The notes under the pieces were generated by a model. It was not told the origin of the DNA and did no database searches. It saw only the letters and a program-made list of their open reading frames with translations. A program made the translations under genes and the position numbers. A DNA stretch of 64,000 bases, taken from positions 62,001-126,000 of the forward strand of contig JAIOOR010000021.1 in assembly GCA_021414365.1 (NCBI GenBank), in the 5' to 3' direction. Source of the stretch: Nitrosarchaeum sp. (GTDB lineage Archaea > Thermoproteota > Nitrososphaeria > Nitrososphaerales > Nitrosopumilaceae). Shown here in pieces: positions 39,191-49,159 of the stretch (the first letter of the stretch is position 1; each line of letters begins with the position of its first letter).

Positions 39191-39592
39191 TTGGTAAATC
39201 TTTACCGGATAATAATGGCAGCTAAAAAAGTTGATCTACTAAAAATTGTTGAATCCATGATTAATCTAGATCCAAAAATGAGATTTGCTGCAATTATTGA
39301 TGCTAAAGGTAACATTCGAGAAGGAATCATGAAAAGTGGAAAAACTTCTTTAAAAACCCAAAAAGAAGAAGAGCATTTTTGTAAACAAGTTGCTCAGAGA
39401 AGAAAAATGAGAAAAGAATTTGATAGAACCCTGGGTAAGGTTCGGTATGTTCATGTAGAACGAGAAAAAATAACTCAAATGGTTACATATACTAAAAAAA
39501 ATATTGTTTACTTCACAATGGAGCCTGAAATGCCAATTGATACAAAAATTCGTATAATAACAAAAATTAAGAAAATCACCGCCGATATTTAG
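39191..39592 (+). CDS. thaumarchaeal hypothetical protein (DUF6659-like)
   Basis: MRFAAIIDAKGNIREGIMKSG start, beta-rich. Confidence 0.55.
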   Translation: MVNLYRIIMAAKKVDLLKIVESMINLDPKMRFAAIIDAKGNIREGIMKSGKTSLKTQKEEEHFCKQVAQRRKMRKEFDRTLGKVRYVHVEREKITQMVTYTKKNIVYFTMEPEMPIDTKIRIITKIKKITADI

Positions 39593-39600
39593 ATCTATTT

Positions 39601-39975
39601 TTGTGGTTTTCATATTTTTCTAAAATGTCTCTAAAAAAATTCATTTCAGATTCAAAAATGTTTGAATATGACAAACATTATAGAGAATGTCAACAAAATA
39701 ATCAGCCTTTCATTAAAGCATGGATAAATCAAAGTAATAGGAACTACTATGTTCAAATTGATTTGATGACTTGTAATTATAATCTCACATTTGATGGAAA
39801 AAATCAAGTGACTCAATTATTTGAAAATGAAATAACTTTTCTTGAATCTTCTCAATCTTCTTTTAAGGGCTATAACGTGGATAAAGAATTAGCCTGGTTT
39901 GATGGTGTTTTGCCAAATCGATTAGTCTCATTCTGTGAAAAATTATTTGATTTGTCTCAAAATTTTCATGATTAG
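39601..39975 (+). CDS. hypothetical protein
   Basis: ORF track. Confidence 0.45.
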   Translation: MWFSYFSKMSLKKFISDSKMFEYDKHYRECQQNNQPFIKAWINQSNRNYYVQIDLMTCNYNLTFDGKNQVTQLFENEITFLESSQSSFKGYNVDKELAWFDGVLPNRLVSFCEKLFDLSQNFHD

Positions 39976-40027
39976 CCATTAATTTAGGTTGTTTATACTA
40001 ATATTGAAAATCTTTCTAGATTGATTT

Positions 40028-40312
40028 ATGTCAAAGCCGATTAAAATTTTGATTGATGAGATGGATGATGGTTGGGATGATAGACTTCATAAAATGGGAT
40101 ATAATGCGTATAGTGTCAAAAAATTACGTACTAATGGTCATAAACTACGCACGTATTATTCTGTAATCAATTTTGCCAAGGAAAATGACATGATTTTAGT
40201 TACAAGAGACACAGAAAGTGGGCAAGCATGTGAAGAGAACAATCTCCCGTTTATACTGCTTGATAATGATAAAATTTTTAAAATTGTTGTTGAGAAACTA
40301 AACCAGATTTAA
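40028..40312 (+). CDS. DUF5615/PIN-like protein
   Basis: KILIDEMDDGWDDRLHKMGYNAYSV...DMILVTRDTE acidic positions. Confidence 0.65.
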   Translation: MSKPIKILIDEMDDGWDDRLHKMGYNAYSVKKLRTNGHKLRTYYSVINFAKENDMILVTRDTESGQACEENNLPFILLDNDKIFKIVVEKLNQI

Positions 40313-40337
40313 TAAAATTATTTTAATTTTTTTTATT

Positions 40338-40904
40338 CTAATTTACACTATCTAATCCAATTTGTGATATTCTCAAATTTGCTATTACTTCATTGAGAAA
40401 CTCTTCTTCTGGCTCATGGGCAATACCATCCATTATGTTTTCCCAACAATCACTAATTTTTCTAATAATTTGTGAAAACATTTTATCTTTTTTAAATGAG
40501 GGATAATATGATAATAACTTCATTACCCCATCAGTAGATTGAATGGTGTGGATGAAATATATTGTTATTCTTAATCTCTCTTGAAATTCTATTTTATTTT
40601 GTTGTATGATATCCTTAAACTCTACAATTTCCTCAAAAATGCTCTCAATTTCATTATGGACACTTTTGAGTTGATTATTTACTGATTTTGATATATTGAT
40701 CAACTCATATTCTATGTGTGATTTACTGTACATTTTTTTCCCAATTTCCCCAGATTCTACTAATGCACTAATTTCCCTGTATACCATTTTTTCATTTCCT
40801 ACTTTTTTTATAACTCTGCTTGTAAGTTCACTTCCACGGATCTTCCCACTCTCATTTAAAACGCGTAAAATCTCAGTCTTAATAATGTCTGAATCTATGA
40901 CCAT
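40338..40904 (-). CDS. winged-helix domain protein
   Basis: KTEILRVLNESGKIRGSELTSRVIKKVGNEKMVYREISALVESGEI. Confidence 0.6.
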   Translation of the reverse strand: MVIDSDIIKTEILRVLNESGKIRGSELTSRVIKKVGNEKMVYREISALVESGEIGKKMYSKSHIEYELINISKSVNNQLKSVHNEIESIFEEIVEFKDIIQQNKIEFQERLRITIYFIHTIQSTDGVMKLLSYYPSFKKDKMFSQIIRKISDCWENIMDGIAHEPEEEFLNEVIANLRISQIGLDSVN

Positions 40905-40995
40905 TAGTTTTAATTAAATTCATTAACTTAAAAATGCAATTCTTTTTTCTATTTTTATCACTGTCTATTTTGAATTATGACTGCATCTTCGGTTT

Positions 40996-41229
40996 TTATT
41001 CACTATATTTTTTTAAAACCGCCTGCTCCCCAATTCCTTTTATTTCTTCAATTAGTCCATCTAAAATGTCTACACCGTTTAAAATTGGATCCTTATCAAT
41101 TTTCTTATTTTCAAGCTTATGTTTTAAAACCATTTTTTCATTATTTATGAAACTTAGCAGATTGACACTATCTTGCATTTCTAAATTTATGTAGAATTTT
41201 ACGTAATCTTTTGTTGTTTTTATTCCCAT
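40996..41229 (-). CDS. hypothetical protein
   Basis: ORF track. Confidence 0.45.
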   Translation of the reverse strand: MGIKTTKDYVKFYINLEMQDSVNLLSFINNEKMVLKHKLENKKIDKDPILNGVDILDGLIEEIKGIGEQAVLKKYSE

Positions 41230-41288
41230 GATTTTATCAGAATTTTCCTGTATTTGATTTAACTTGTCAATTTTTGGTCTAGGTTTAT

Positions 41289-41567
41289 TTGGAATTTTAT
41301 TTACTGCACACTATGGATGCTTGTGATACTAGAGTTCGTGCGTACAAAAATGGGAAAACTTTTGAACAATGCAAAGTTATCGCGGAATCTCTCAATCCCA
41401 CTTTTAAGGACCAAATTGAAATACATGGGAAAATTCTTTGGACTGAAATTCTAAATCAAGTAGATCACGATGAATTAATTTACAAATTAACATTGAAATT
41501 TCTTCGACAAGACGGCTATGATATAGGAAACAGCAAAATTCCTGAAGTGAAAAAATTTATTCTGTAG
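41289..41567 (+). CDS. hypothetical protein
   Basis: ORF track. Confidence 0.5.
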   Translation: MEFYLLHTMDACDTRVRAYKNGKTFEQCKVIAESLNPTFKDQIEIHGKILWTEILNQVDHDELIYKLTLKFLRQDGYDIGNSKIPEVKKFIL

Positions 41568-42396
41568 GATCTATTTTACAACTACCGTCGGAATTTCTTA
41601 ATTTCTTTGCCATTATTATAGGCGTTATCAATAACACTGGAATTGATATCGCAATGAATGCTGTTTGTAATTGTGTTAATGCTATTGATAATGCAATACC
41701 GCTTGCTGTTCCAATAAAGACTGACATGAATGTTCCTGCACATGTTGGACATGCTATGAATAACCCTGTTATGGCTCCTATGCTTGTTAATCCTCTGCCT
41801 TTTTTAGATATTGTATATGCGCTAATTGCCATTGAAGCATTAAGTCCAACTAAATACGATACAATTACCTGCAAAACTAAATTGATGGGAATGATTTGTA
41901 ATCCGACATGTTCTGTAAGATATACTATGATTTTTGGCATATATCCTGGTTCTCCACAACACGGTGCTACAAATCCTGATGGTATCACAGCTCCATAATG
42001 AGTAACAAAATTAACTTCTGGTTGATACACTAATGTTCCAGAGACTAGTGAAAAAAATATTCCATATATCACTGATGTTATGACAAAAATTTTCTTTGCT
42101 TTTGTATTTGATGTACATAATGCAATTATTGTTGTAATGCTCTTCTCTTTTTTTTCTATTTTTTCTTTATTGTAAAGATGTATCCCATACATAATTGCTC
42201 CAAATGATGCCAGCAATATGATGTAAAAGCCATAAGCAATTCTTTGAATGGCTTCTGTAGACTCTGGTGTGAATACCTCTGGGTCTAGATATCTTGTATA
42301 CATTACGAATATGATGGCAATCGTTGAAAATCCTAAAATTATTAATTTTCTTCCTCCTTTTCCGGATGATTCATTTTTCAATATTTTGAATTTCAT
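41557..42396 (-). CDS. multi-pass membrane protein
   Basis: several TM segments; conserved Cys (CCGEPGY, CPTCAG). Confidence 0.7.
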   Translation of the reverse strand: MKFKILKNESSGKGGRKLIILGFSTIAIIFVMYTRYLDPEVFTPESTEAIQRIAYGFYIILLASFGAIMYGIHLYNKEKIEKKEKSITTIIALCTSNTKAKKIFVITSVIYGIFFSLVSGTLVYQPEVNFVTHYGAVIPSGFVAPCCGEPGYMPKIIVYLTEHVGLQIIPINLVLQVIVSYLVGLNASMAISAYTISKKGRGLTSIGAITGLFIACPTCAGTFMSVFIGTASGIALSIALTQLQTAFIAISIPVLLITPIIMAKKLRNSDGSCKIDPTE

Positions 42397-42435
42397 ATTA
42401 TTGAATTAATTCTATTCTGTTTTTTTGAGTATTTC

Positions 42436-44253
42436 TTAGATCAATTTAGGCACAAATATGTATATTATGGCAATTATTTCCATTCTTCCAATTATCATCA
42501 AAAAACTGACTACCATTTTGACTGTTGCATCTGTATCAAAATTTATCAGATTTGCAGTCAATCCCGCAGTTGTGATGATACCTGTTGCTTCATAGAATGC
42601 ATTTTCAAAACTAGTGTTTTCAATCGTTGTCAAATAAGTTGCTGTCACATATATAGTTCCTGGAAATGCCAGCACGATTAGTATTGTGGATACTAGCTCT
42701 TTTTTTCTTTTTTCTGATAATTCTGATCTGTGTATCTTACTGAATAATTTTCTACATTCTTTTAATTGCAATACTCTAAAAATCTTAATTCCTCCCGAAG
42801 TTGAAAAACCACACCCTCCAATAATCATTAGTAAAATCAGAATTACATGTATCGTCCCATTGAAATTTACTATTACTTGTGCATTAAGTCCAGATGTAGT
42901 ACTGGCAGCAACTGTGTAAAATGCACTAGTCAATGGATCTAATTTGCTAAACCACATGAATAGTAATGTTGCACCACTTAAAATTATGAAATATGATAAC
43001 ACTTCTTTACCAAATTTAGGTGAAAGGAATTTTTTTCTAACAAAAGAATAGTGAAACGTAAATGGCAATGCACCAAATATCATGGCACCCATCACAATTA
43101 TCTTTTCTTGCCAATCAAAACTATTTAGAATTGTAGATGTGGGTAGAAAACCCCCAGTAGCAAATGCACTTATTATTAATGAAAAATCATCAATTACGTT
43201 TAGATTTCCAAACAAATAAAACAAAATCGAGAAAATTATGATGTATATTAAAAATATTATTGTAATTGTTCCAAATAATTCTCGCATGTGCAGTGATCTG
43301 CCTGAGATAAATCCTCTCATTGATTGTATTTTTGACTCTGGATAAAATGCGGCTATTGCCAAATAGATAAAACTCATCCCACCAATTAACTGTGTAAAAC
43401 TTCTATAGAATGTAAAACTTTGAGGCAGATTTTCTGGTTCATGAATTAATGATATGCCCGTAGTTGTAAATCCTGCTGCACTTGAAAAAAAAGAGTTTGC
43501 AAATACGTCAGATGTCACTTCTTTAGCAGGTAAGACATACAAATATGGAATTGTTCCAAATAATGATAATATCAACAAACTTGATAATACTAGAATTGAT
43601 GCCTGTTGAATATTTAGACTAGCTTTTTCACCATATGTGTTGAGAAAAAATCCTGTTACCAGTAAAAGTACAGTAGTGAGATAAACCCCCGAGGCTGTCA
43701 CCAAATCTCCTAATATTGTTGATAAAATTGCTGGAACAAGTAACAACACTCCTGCAAATTGTAACACAAATCCAAGATTTCCTAAAATTGCCTTTACAGG
43801 TGGGCTAAACAGATGAGGTGCAGTAGCTGTCGCATCTCTAATGACATTTGCAATAGTTCTTTGAAAAATTATCCCTACAACTTCATTTTTCTTAGATATT
43901 ACAGGAAGCTTTCTTATTTTACCATCTCTCATTTGATGAAGTGCATCTTGAAGTGTTGTTTTTTCACTAATTGTAATTAATGGTGTAGACATGATGTCTT
44001 TCAAAGTTGCAGATTCTACATTTGTGGTGATCTCGCTCATTTTATTTATCATGTCTTCATCTGTAACAATTCCGATTGGCAAATTTTTACTATCTATTAC
44101 AATAATGTCATCTCTATCAGAATCTTGTAGCATTTTAGCTGCAGATCTAACCAACACATTTTGATCTAACAGCAAGAAATCTTTACTCATATATGCTCCA
44201 ACATGTTTTGTTAGAACATATGATACTGAACGTTCAGAGTCTATCGACATCAA
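42436..44253 (-). CDS. TrkH-family K+ transporter with N-terminal tandem CBS domains
   Basis: CBS-type N-terminus then TrkH helices (AAGFTTTGISL, TSGLNAQ, GGCGFSTSGGIKI). Confidence 0.85.
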   Translation of the reverse strand: MMSIDSERSVSYVLTKHVGAYMSKDFLLLDQNVLVRSAAKMLQDSDRDDIIVIDSKNLPIGIVTDEDMINKMSEITTNVESATLKDIMSTPLITISEKTTLQDALHQMRDGKIRKLPVISKKNEVVGIIFQRTIANVIRDATATAPHLFSPPVKAILGNLGFVLQFAGVLLLVPAILSTILGDLVTASGVYLTTVLLLVTGFFLNTYGEKASLNIQQASILVLSSLLILSLFGTIPYLYVLPAKEVTSDVFANSFFSSAAGFTTTGISLIHEPENLPQSFTFYRSFTQLIGGMSFIYLAIAAFYPESKIQSMRGFISGRSLHMRELFGTITIIFLIYIIIFSILFYLFGNLNVIDDFSLIISAFATGGFLPTSTILNSFDWQEKIIVMGAMIFGALPFTFHYSFVRKKFLSPKFGKEVLSYFIILSGATLLFMWFSKLDPLTSAFYTVAASTTSGLNAQVIVNFNGTIHVILILLMIIGGCGFSTSGGIKIFRVLQLKECRKLFSKIHRSELSEKRKKELVSTILIVLAFPGTIYVTATYLTTIENTSFENAFYEATGIITTAGLTANLINFDTDATVKMVVSFLMIIGRMEIIAIIYIFVPKLI

Positions 44254-44386
44254 GCTTCAATTAATTATTGACGTTAAATAATTTGGGTTGTGATGTCATT
44301 AGATCGTTGTAGCAAATTTACTTTATTTGTTTTAGTATCTTTAGTATCTTTATAAGCATTAAAGTGGTACATTAATCGTAAATATT

Positions 44387-44812
44387 ATGAAAATTGATCA
44401 AGCACAAGAGCCTGATTATGAATCTGTCAAAATTGACTATGTTGGATTTGTAGATCCATATGCTGTTGAAGGAATGTTAGTTCTAAAAGGTGATGATGGC
44501 AAAGAATTTCACATGCGCGCATTTTCTGGCGAAGTTGCCAGACATATTTCCAGCTTTGTTGAGAGTGAAAGTGATTCAGCTCCATCTATTTACAAAATGG
44601 TGGAGGAAATCTGCGAAGAAAATGAACTAGTTTTAGTTAAGGTAAAAATCTATGAAAGCGGTGAAGTATTACGTGCAAACTTGTATTTTACTGGAAAAAA
44701 AGATATGGTGTTGCGAAATTATCGTGCATCTGATGCTATGGCTTTGGGAGCATTGTATAATATTCCAATTCTAGTTAGAAAAAATCTTCTTAAAGAACAT
44801 ATGGAAGCATAA
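44387..44812 (+). CDS. bifunctional nuclease family (DUF151)
   Basis: RASDAMALGALYNIPILV. Confidence 0.8.
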   Translation: MKIDQAQEPDYESVKIDYVGFVDPYAVEGMLVLKGDDGKEFHMRAFSGEVARHISSFVESESDSAPSIYKMVEEICEENELVLVKVKIYESGEVLRANLYFTGKKDMVLRNYRASDAMALGALYNIPILVRKNLLKEHMEA

Positions 44813-44867
44813 TGTTTTTGATTATTGTTATGGAATAGTTTTTTTACAGTGTGTTAATTGGTATTTT

Positions 44868-45080
44868 ATGAGTCAACAAGAACATCTGATGGATAATTTA
44901 CTCAACATTGATCTTGAGATAATTGATTCTGTTAGGGAATTACATCAAAGTAACTGGGATTCAGTAACTTTGAAACAACAAGTTGGAGATTTGCTCAAAA
45001 TACGTGATGGTCTAGTGGACAAATTAATGTCATTAAAAGAACATGACCATGAATGTGGTTGTGGTCACAATCACGAATAA
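44868..45080 (+). CDS. small protein with His/Cys metal-binding tail
   Basis: C-terminal EHDHECGCGHNHE. Confidence 0.6.
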   Translation: MSQQEHLMDNLLNIDLEIIDSVRELHQSNWDSVTLKQQVGDLLKIRDGLVDKLMSLKEHDHECGCGHNHE

Positions 45081-45122
45081 GCGAAAATTCATTTTAATTT
45101 TTTTGTAATATTTATTTTGAGA

Positions 45123-45201
45123 GTGACTGGAGGGATCCTCCACTGCATAATTACTGCTAAGTGTTATACAGAAGCTGCTCTTTCGAACAATCTCCAGTCA
45201 C
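45123..45201. other. compact inverted-repeat element / possible structured RNA
   Basis: perfect 10-bp arms GTGACTGGAG ... CTCCAGTCAC 59 nt apart in a non-coding interval; also GGAGG-GAT-CCTCC hairpin. Confidence 0.5.
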
Positions 45202-45244
45202 ATGTTGTGTTTATCTCTTACATAAAATTATAATGTTTTTTAAT

Positions 45245-45454
45245 TCATTCATCTGCTAGACTATCAAAAAATTTTTCAGGAAACATGCTTCTAATTTTTG
45301 TTCTTTCTGCTTCATATTTTTTTATTTTATTTTGAATTTTTTCCAATTTTGATTTCATCGCTTTTTCTTTTTCATCATTTAAATTCAAAATTTTCTTTGT
45401 CAGTGTTTTATACATGATCAAATACTCTGGAAATTTCTTAGGTAGACTGTTCAT
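45245..45454 (-). CDS. hypothetical coiled-coil protein
   Basis: ORF track. Confidence 0.5.
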   Translation of the reverse strand: MNSLPKKFPEYLIMYKTLTKKILNLNDEKEKAMKSKLEKIQNKIKKYEAERTKIRSMFPEKFFDSLADE

Positions 45455-45483
45455 TTTATATAGATTAAATATGTTGAAAACTA

Positions 45484-45885
45484 GTGTTATTTATGAAATT
45501 TCTAATATTGGTACTAATGCTAATCCCAACAGGTTTAGTATTTGCTGATACTGGTGATGTTACAGCGCAACTATCCTCCGAACCCACTGTACTTACTGTT
45601 GGAAATCAAATAATGATAACGGCTGACGTTTCAAATAATCAAAATACGCAGCAATCTTTTGCATATTTGACTCAAGTGAAAAATGAACACCAAGTTGTGA
45701 TTTCTTTATCATGGTTAACTGGTTCATTATCTCCAAGACAATCTTTTTCTCCAGCACAATCCTGGACATCTGCCGAGTCTGGACTTTACACTATTGAAGT
45801 ATTTGTTTGGAAAGGCATTGATGATCCTGAGGCATTATCTCCACCACTCTCAATGACTGTCAAAGTGGTAGATCCTGACACATGA
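45484..45885 (+). CDS. secreted beta-domain protein, paralogue of 7845..8297
   Basis: signal peptide; shared FSPAxSWT / EVFVW motifs. Confidence 0.7.
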   Translation: MLFMKFLILVLMLIPTGLVFADTGDVTAQLSSEPTVLTVGNQIMITADVSNNQNTQQSFAYLTQVKNEHQVVISLSWLTGSLSPRQSFSPAQSWTSAESGLYTIEVFVWKGIDDPEALSPPLSMTVKVVDPDT

Positions 45886-45893
45886 TCTACATT

Positions 45894-46457
45894 TTAAATT
45901 AAAAATGGTTTTTGTTTAAATTTAATGCATATTGTATTTATGCCATCCATGATTTCTTGAATTTTTGGATATGTTGATTTGTTTTCTGACACGTCTTTTT
46001 GAATTATTCTAAGATAATGCAAAATCTTTTTGATCTGCTTGTTTTTTTGAGTTTTTGAGATAGGTGCAGTTGATAAATCTTTTAGATTTGCAGATATGTC
46101 GCATAATTTAATAATTTTTGTTTGAATCGACGCACCTCTTAACTGGTTCATATATTGTGTTTCTCGGTCTTTTTTTGAAATATTTTGATCTTTTGTCAAT
46201 GACAAAACAATTACTGCGACTTCCCTTCCAAATCTTTCATTGATCTGATCAAAAGTCACATCTGTATCTTCTATTGTATCATGAAGCCACGCTGCACATA
46301 ATACGTCCTTATCTGTAATTCCTAAATTTTTGAGTCTGTTTACAACTCCTTCCAAATGATCAAAATATGGTGTTACTCCGTCCTTTCTTTTTTGACTTTT
46401 GTGTTTATCTTGAGCAAATTTCTTTGCGCTTAGCACCATATCTGTATTATCTTCCAT
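45894..46457 (-). CDS. MESH1/SpoT-like HD phosphohydrolase
   Basis: KHKSQKRKDGVTPYFDHLEGVVNRL...AAWLHDTIEDT. Confidence 0.8.
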   Translation of the reverse strand: MEDNTDMVLSAKKFAQDKHKSQKRKDGVTPYFDHLEGVVNRLKNLGITDKDVLCAAWLHDTIEDTDVTFDQINERFGREVAVIVLSLTKDQNISKKDRETQYMNQLRGASIQTKIIKLCDISANLKDLSTAPISKTQKNKQIKKILHYLRIIQKDVSENKSTYPKIQEIMDGINTICIKFKQKPFLI

Positions 46458-46705
46458 ATGATGTCCTTTCTTTTCTGATATGTAGATGTTTATTCACTTA
46501 TACTGAAATTCATTTTTTATAATTTGTAAATATTCATGTTAAAATGCTTCATAATTCGGCAAACTCATCAATATTCAGATATAGCTTTTCTATTAATCAT
46601 CAGCATTTGATTATTCTACATTCTCAGATATATTGGTATTATATCTGATATTTCCTTTTTGACAAAGCATAACGTTTTTGATATCCAGAAAACTAATAAT
46701 TTTTC

Positions 46706-46942
46706 ATGGCCAATCTAGATATTTTGTATCAAAATGTTGCTGCCAAAGTCATACAAAGATGTCATGGTAGTATCAAAATTACAAAACATGGGAAAATTTT
46801 AGAAGTCTATGATGTAAATAGACATATTTGGAGTAAAGGGCTAGCAGGATTGATCATAAAAGAAGAATGTAAGAATGCTGATTTGAGAGAATGGGAATTT
46901 GCATATGTCCGAAATTATATCATAAAAGAATTACTGCCTTGA
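46706..46942 (+). CDS. hypothetical protein
   Basis: ORF track. Confidence 0.5.
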   Translation: MANLDILYQNVAAKVIQRCHGSIKITKHGKILEVYDVNRHIWSKGLAGLIIKEECKNADLREWEFAYVRNYIIKELLP

Positions 46943-46970
46943 TCATTTCTGAGTAATTCACATCTGAAAT

Positions 46971-47231
46971 CTAATACATTACTTTTCGTATGAGATGCGG
47001 TTCTTTTAACATCACTTGTTCATCTTTTGCAGCTATCAAATCTACTTCTTTGAGATTGTGGTTTGTAACAACTGTCAATGCTTCACAACGAGTACACAGT
47101 ATTGTTTGTCCGTCTGTTTTTCTTTCAAAAACAACATTTTTTTCAAGTCTGTCATCTTTTTGACATGTGGGACACAGTTTTGGTTCTTTTAATATTGTGA
47201 TTATTTCACGAATGTAAATTGTTCTTGGCAT
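46971..47231 (-). CDS. zinc-ribbon protein
   Basis: CPTCQKD...CTRCEAL. Confidence 0.6.
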   Translation of the reverse strand: MPRTIYIREIITILKEPKLCPTCQKDDRLEKNVVFERKTDGQTILCTRCEALTVVTNHNLKEVDLIAAKDEQVMLKEPHLIRKVMY

Positions 47232-47520
47232 CTATGTTTTTATGAAATCCTGACAATAAAGAGTTTGTATTTTAATGCTAATTGGCATCCAGCATTTTAA
47301 TTCAAACAAAAACCGTTCTTTTAATTATTTGAATCAAAACGTTAGGTATTCTATATATTTCCTAATCTAGCCAATTAACAACTACTATTTTATTATCAAC
47401 AAAATATGTCTTTGGTATTTAGAATTTTAAATAAAATCAAGAGTTTAATTTTGAATATACGTGCTTGACTTACTTTGATTTTTTCTAAAACCTTAAGTTT
47501 GTACAAAAATTAGACACGAC

Positions 47521-47721
47521 ATGTCTGAAAAAAAACATCATTCATCATTACATGTAAGAATAGAAAAATTAGATGTCCCAATGAGTGAACTAATTGGTTA
47601 TTTTAGAGGAAAATGCAGCAAATGCGGTCATCAACGAATTGCGCATGATGATTCTGGAAAATGTGAAGGCGTAATGAATAAACCTTGCAATTCTGGATGT
47701 GACAATTATGTTCCGGAATAA
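47521..47721 (+). CDS. Cys-rich small protein
   Basis: CSKCGHQRIAH...CEGVMNKPCNSGC. Confidence 0.6.
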   Translation: MSEKKHHSSLHVRIEKLDVPMSELIGYFRGKCSKCGHQRIAHDDSGKCEGVMNKPCNSGCDNYVPE

Positions 47722-47764
47722 ACTTTCAAACTCTTTTTTGAGTAACTGGATTTACAATAAAATA

Positions 47765-48856
47765 TTATGTGACTATCTCGTCTAAACGACCTTCTTCTTG
47801 AGCCTGTTTTATCTCCATTGCGATTCTTCTTCCAACTCCGAATGTTTTTCCATACTGATATTTTGTGTATGGACTAGTAGTTGCCACAATAGGATTACCT
47901 GGAACGCGAAGTGATACATCATACACCACTAACTCCAAATCCTTTGTAATCACACTTTGTAGAGAAAATGGTCCTATGATTCCAGGCGCATATTCTTTTT
48001 TGACGGCAGCGACAAACTTGTCTCCTATTTTGATTACTTTTTCTAGTAATGATTCTCTTATGCTTGCAGGTGTGTGGCCTACCTCTATATTTTGTAAATC
48101 TATGTTGATATCTAACTGTTGTTTTGCAGGAAGTGCATTGAAATCATGAATGTTTGTTTGAAGTCTCCTTTCAATTCCTATAAAATCAACTTGTTTTGAT
48201 ATTGGTGTGTGAAAGAAATTAAAATTCATGTATGTTCCAATTGCTAGTTCTTCTATACTTGCTTTTTCCAAATCCTTTCTAGAAATTAATCCTTGTTTTA
48301 TTTTTATCTCTGATTTTTCTTTATAGTCTTTGTAAGATGATACTGTAAAAAAAGCTCTCTCTAACGGCCTTTTTAATTCTTGAACTTTAACAATACATGG
48401 TTTGTTGATGCTTTTTGGATCTTTGAATAATTTTGGAAATTTTATTTTTGCCTTTTCTAAAAGAAAGTATTGATTTCGTTTAGCTGTTCTCTCTTCTGCC
48501 TGGAATAATTTTCTATTCCCAAATATTGGAACCTTAAATGAATTTTCAAGGGTTTTGTATCCAAGATATACAGTAAGTGATCTATGTGGAATAATTATCG
48601 TATTTGTATCTCTCATAATTTTTTGATTCTTTGGTAATGCCATATCTTTGAATTTGTTTAAAATTATGATTTCATCTGCTATTCTGTTAAATCTTCTATA
48701 TGGATCCTCTCGGCCTTTTTGGCAGTATACAACCGTTTGAAAATTTTCATCTTTTGCACCATCCATAACTTCTAAGGCTGAATGACTTCCCATCACTCCA
48801 ATTTTTACATTCGAATAACCATTAACTATTTTTTTTATCTCAGAACTGTTAACCAC
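47765..48856 (-). CDS. purP: FAICAR synthetase PurP
   Basis: GSHSALEVMDGAKDENFQTVVYCQKGR...; archaeal PurP pattern. Confidence 0.85.
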   Translation of the reverse strand: MVNSSEIKKIVNGYSNVKIGVMGSHSALEVMDGAKDENFQTVVYCQKGREDPYRRFNRIADEIIILNKFKDMALPKNQKIMRDTNTIIIPHRSLTVYLGYKTLENSFKVPIFGNRKLFQAEERTAKRNQYFLLEKAKIKFPKLFKDPKSINKPCIVKVQELKRPLERAFFTVSSYKDYKEKSEIKIKQGLISRKDLEKASIEELAIGTYMNFNFFHTPISKQVDFIGIERRLQTNIHDFNALPAKQQLDINIDLQNIEVGHTPASIRESLLEKVIKIGDKFVAAVKKEYAPGIIGPFSLQSVITKDLELVVYDVSLRVPGNPIVATTSPYTKYQYGKTFGVGRRIAMEIKQAQEEGRLDEIVT

Positions 48857-48930
48857 ATTTTGACTAGAAAACAGGAACTAATATAGCTAATTTTCAATTT
48901 TTTGATCGATTACATGAACACAAGATTTTA

Positions 48931-49092
48931 TTGAAAAGCCTCGTAGGTATTTCTGTGTTTTACTCTGTTGAATTGCAAATGGCCGGTGTGATTTTACTGT
49001 CTGCAATGGCAGCTGGTGGAATTTCTTTATGGCTCAAAAGAAGAAAGGAGCAACATAGTTTAGATGCATTTGATGATGAGGCACAAAATTAG
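48931..49092 (+). CDS. single-TM miniprotein (53 aa with TTG start)
   Basis: manual translation ..ELQMAGVILLSAMAAGGISLWLKRRKEQHSLDAFDDEAQN*. Confidence 0.45.
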   Translation: MKSLVGISVFYSVELQMAGVILLSAMAAGGISLWLKRRKEQHSLDAFDDEAQN

Positions 49093-49159
49093 TGTGCTAG
49101 TACTAAAACACGATTTCTAACTAACAGATAAAATACCATTAAACTTTAGATAAATTACA

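Noticed and set aside
45123-45201. tRNA gene
   Set aside because: Acceptor-like ends pair, but the segment before the 3' arm does not form a T-stem and no D-arm or anticodon arm is evident.
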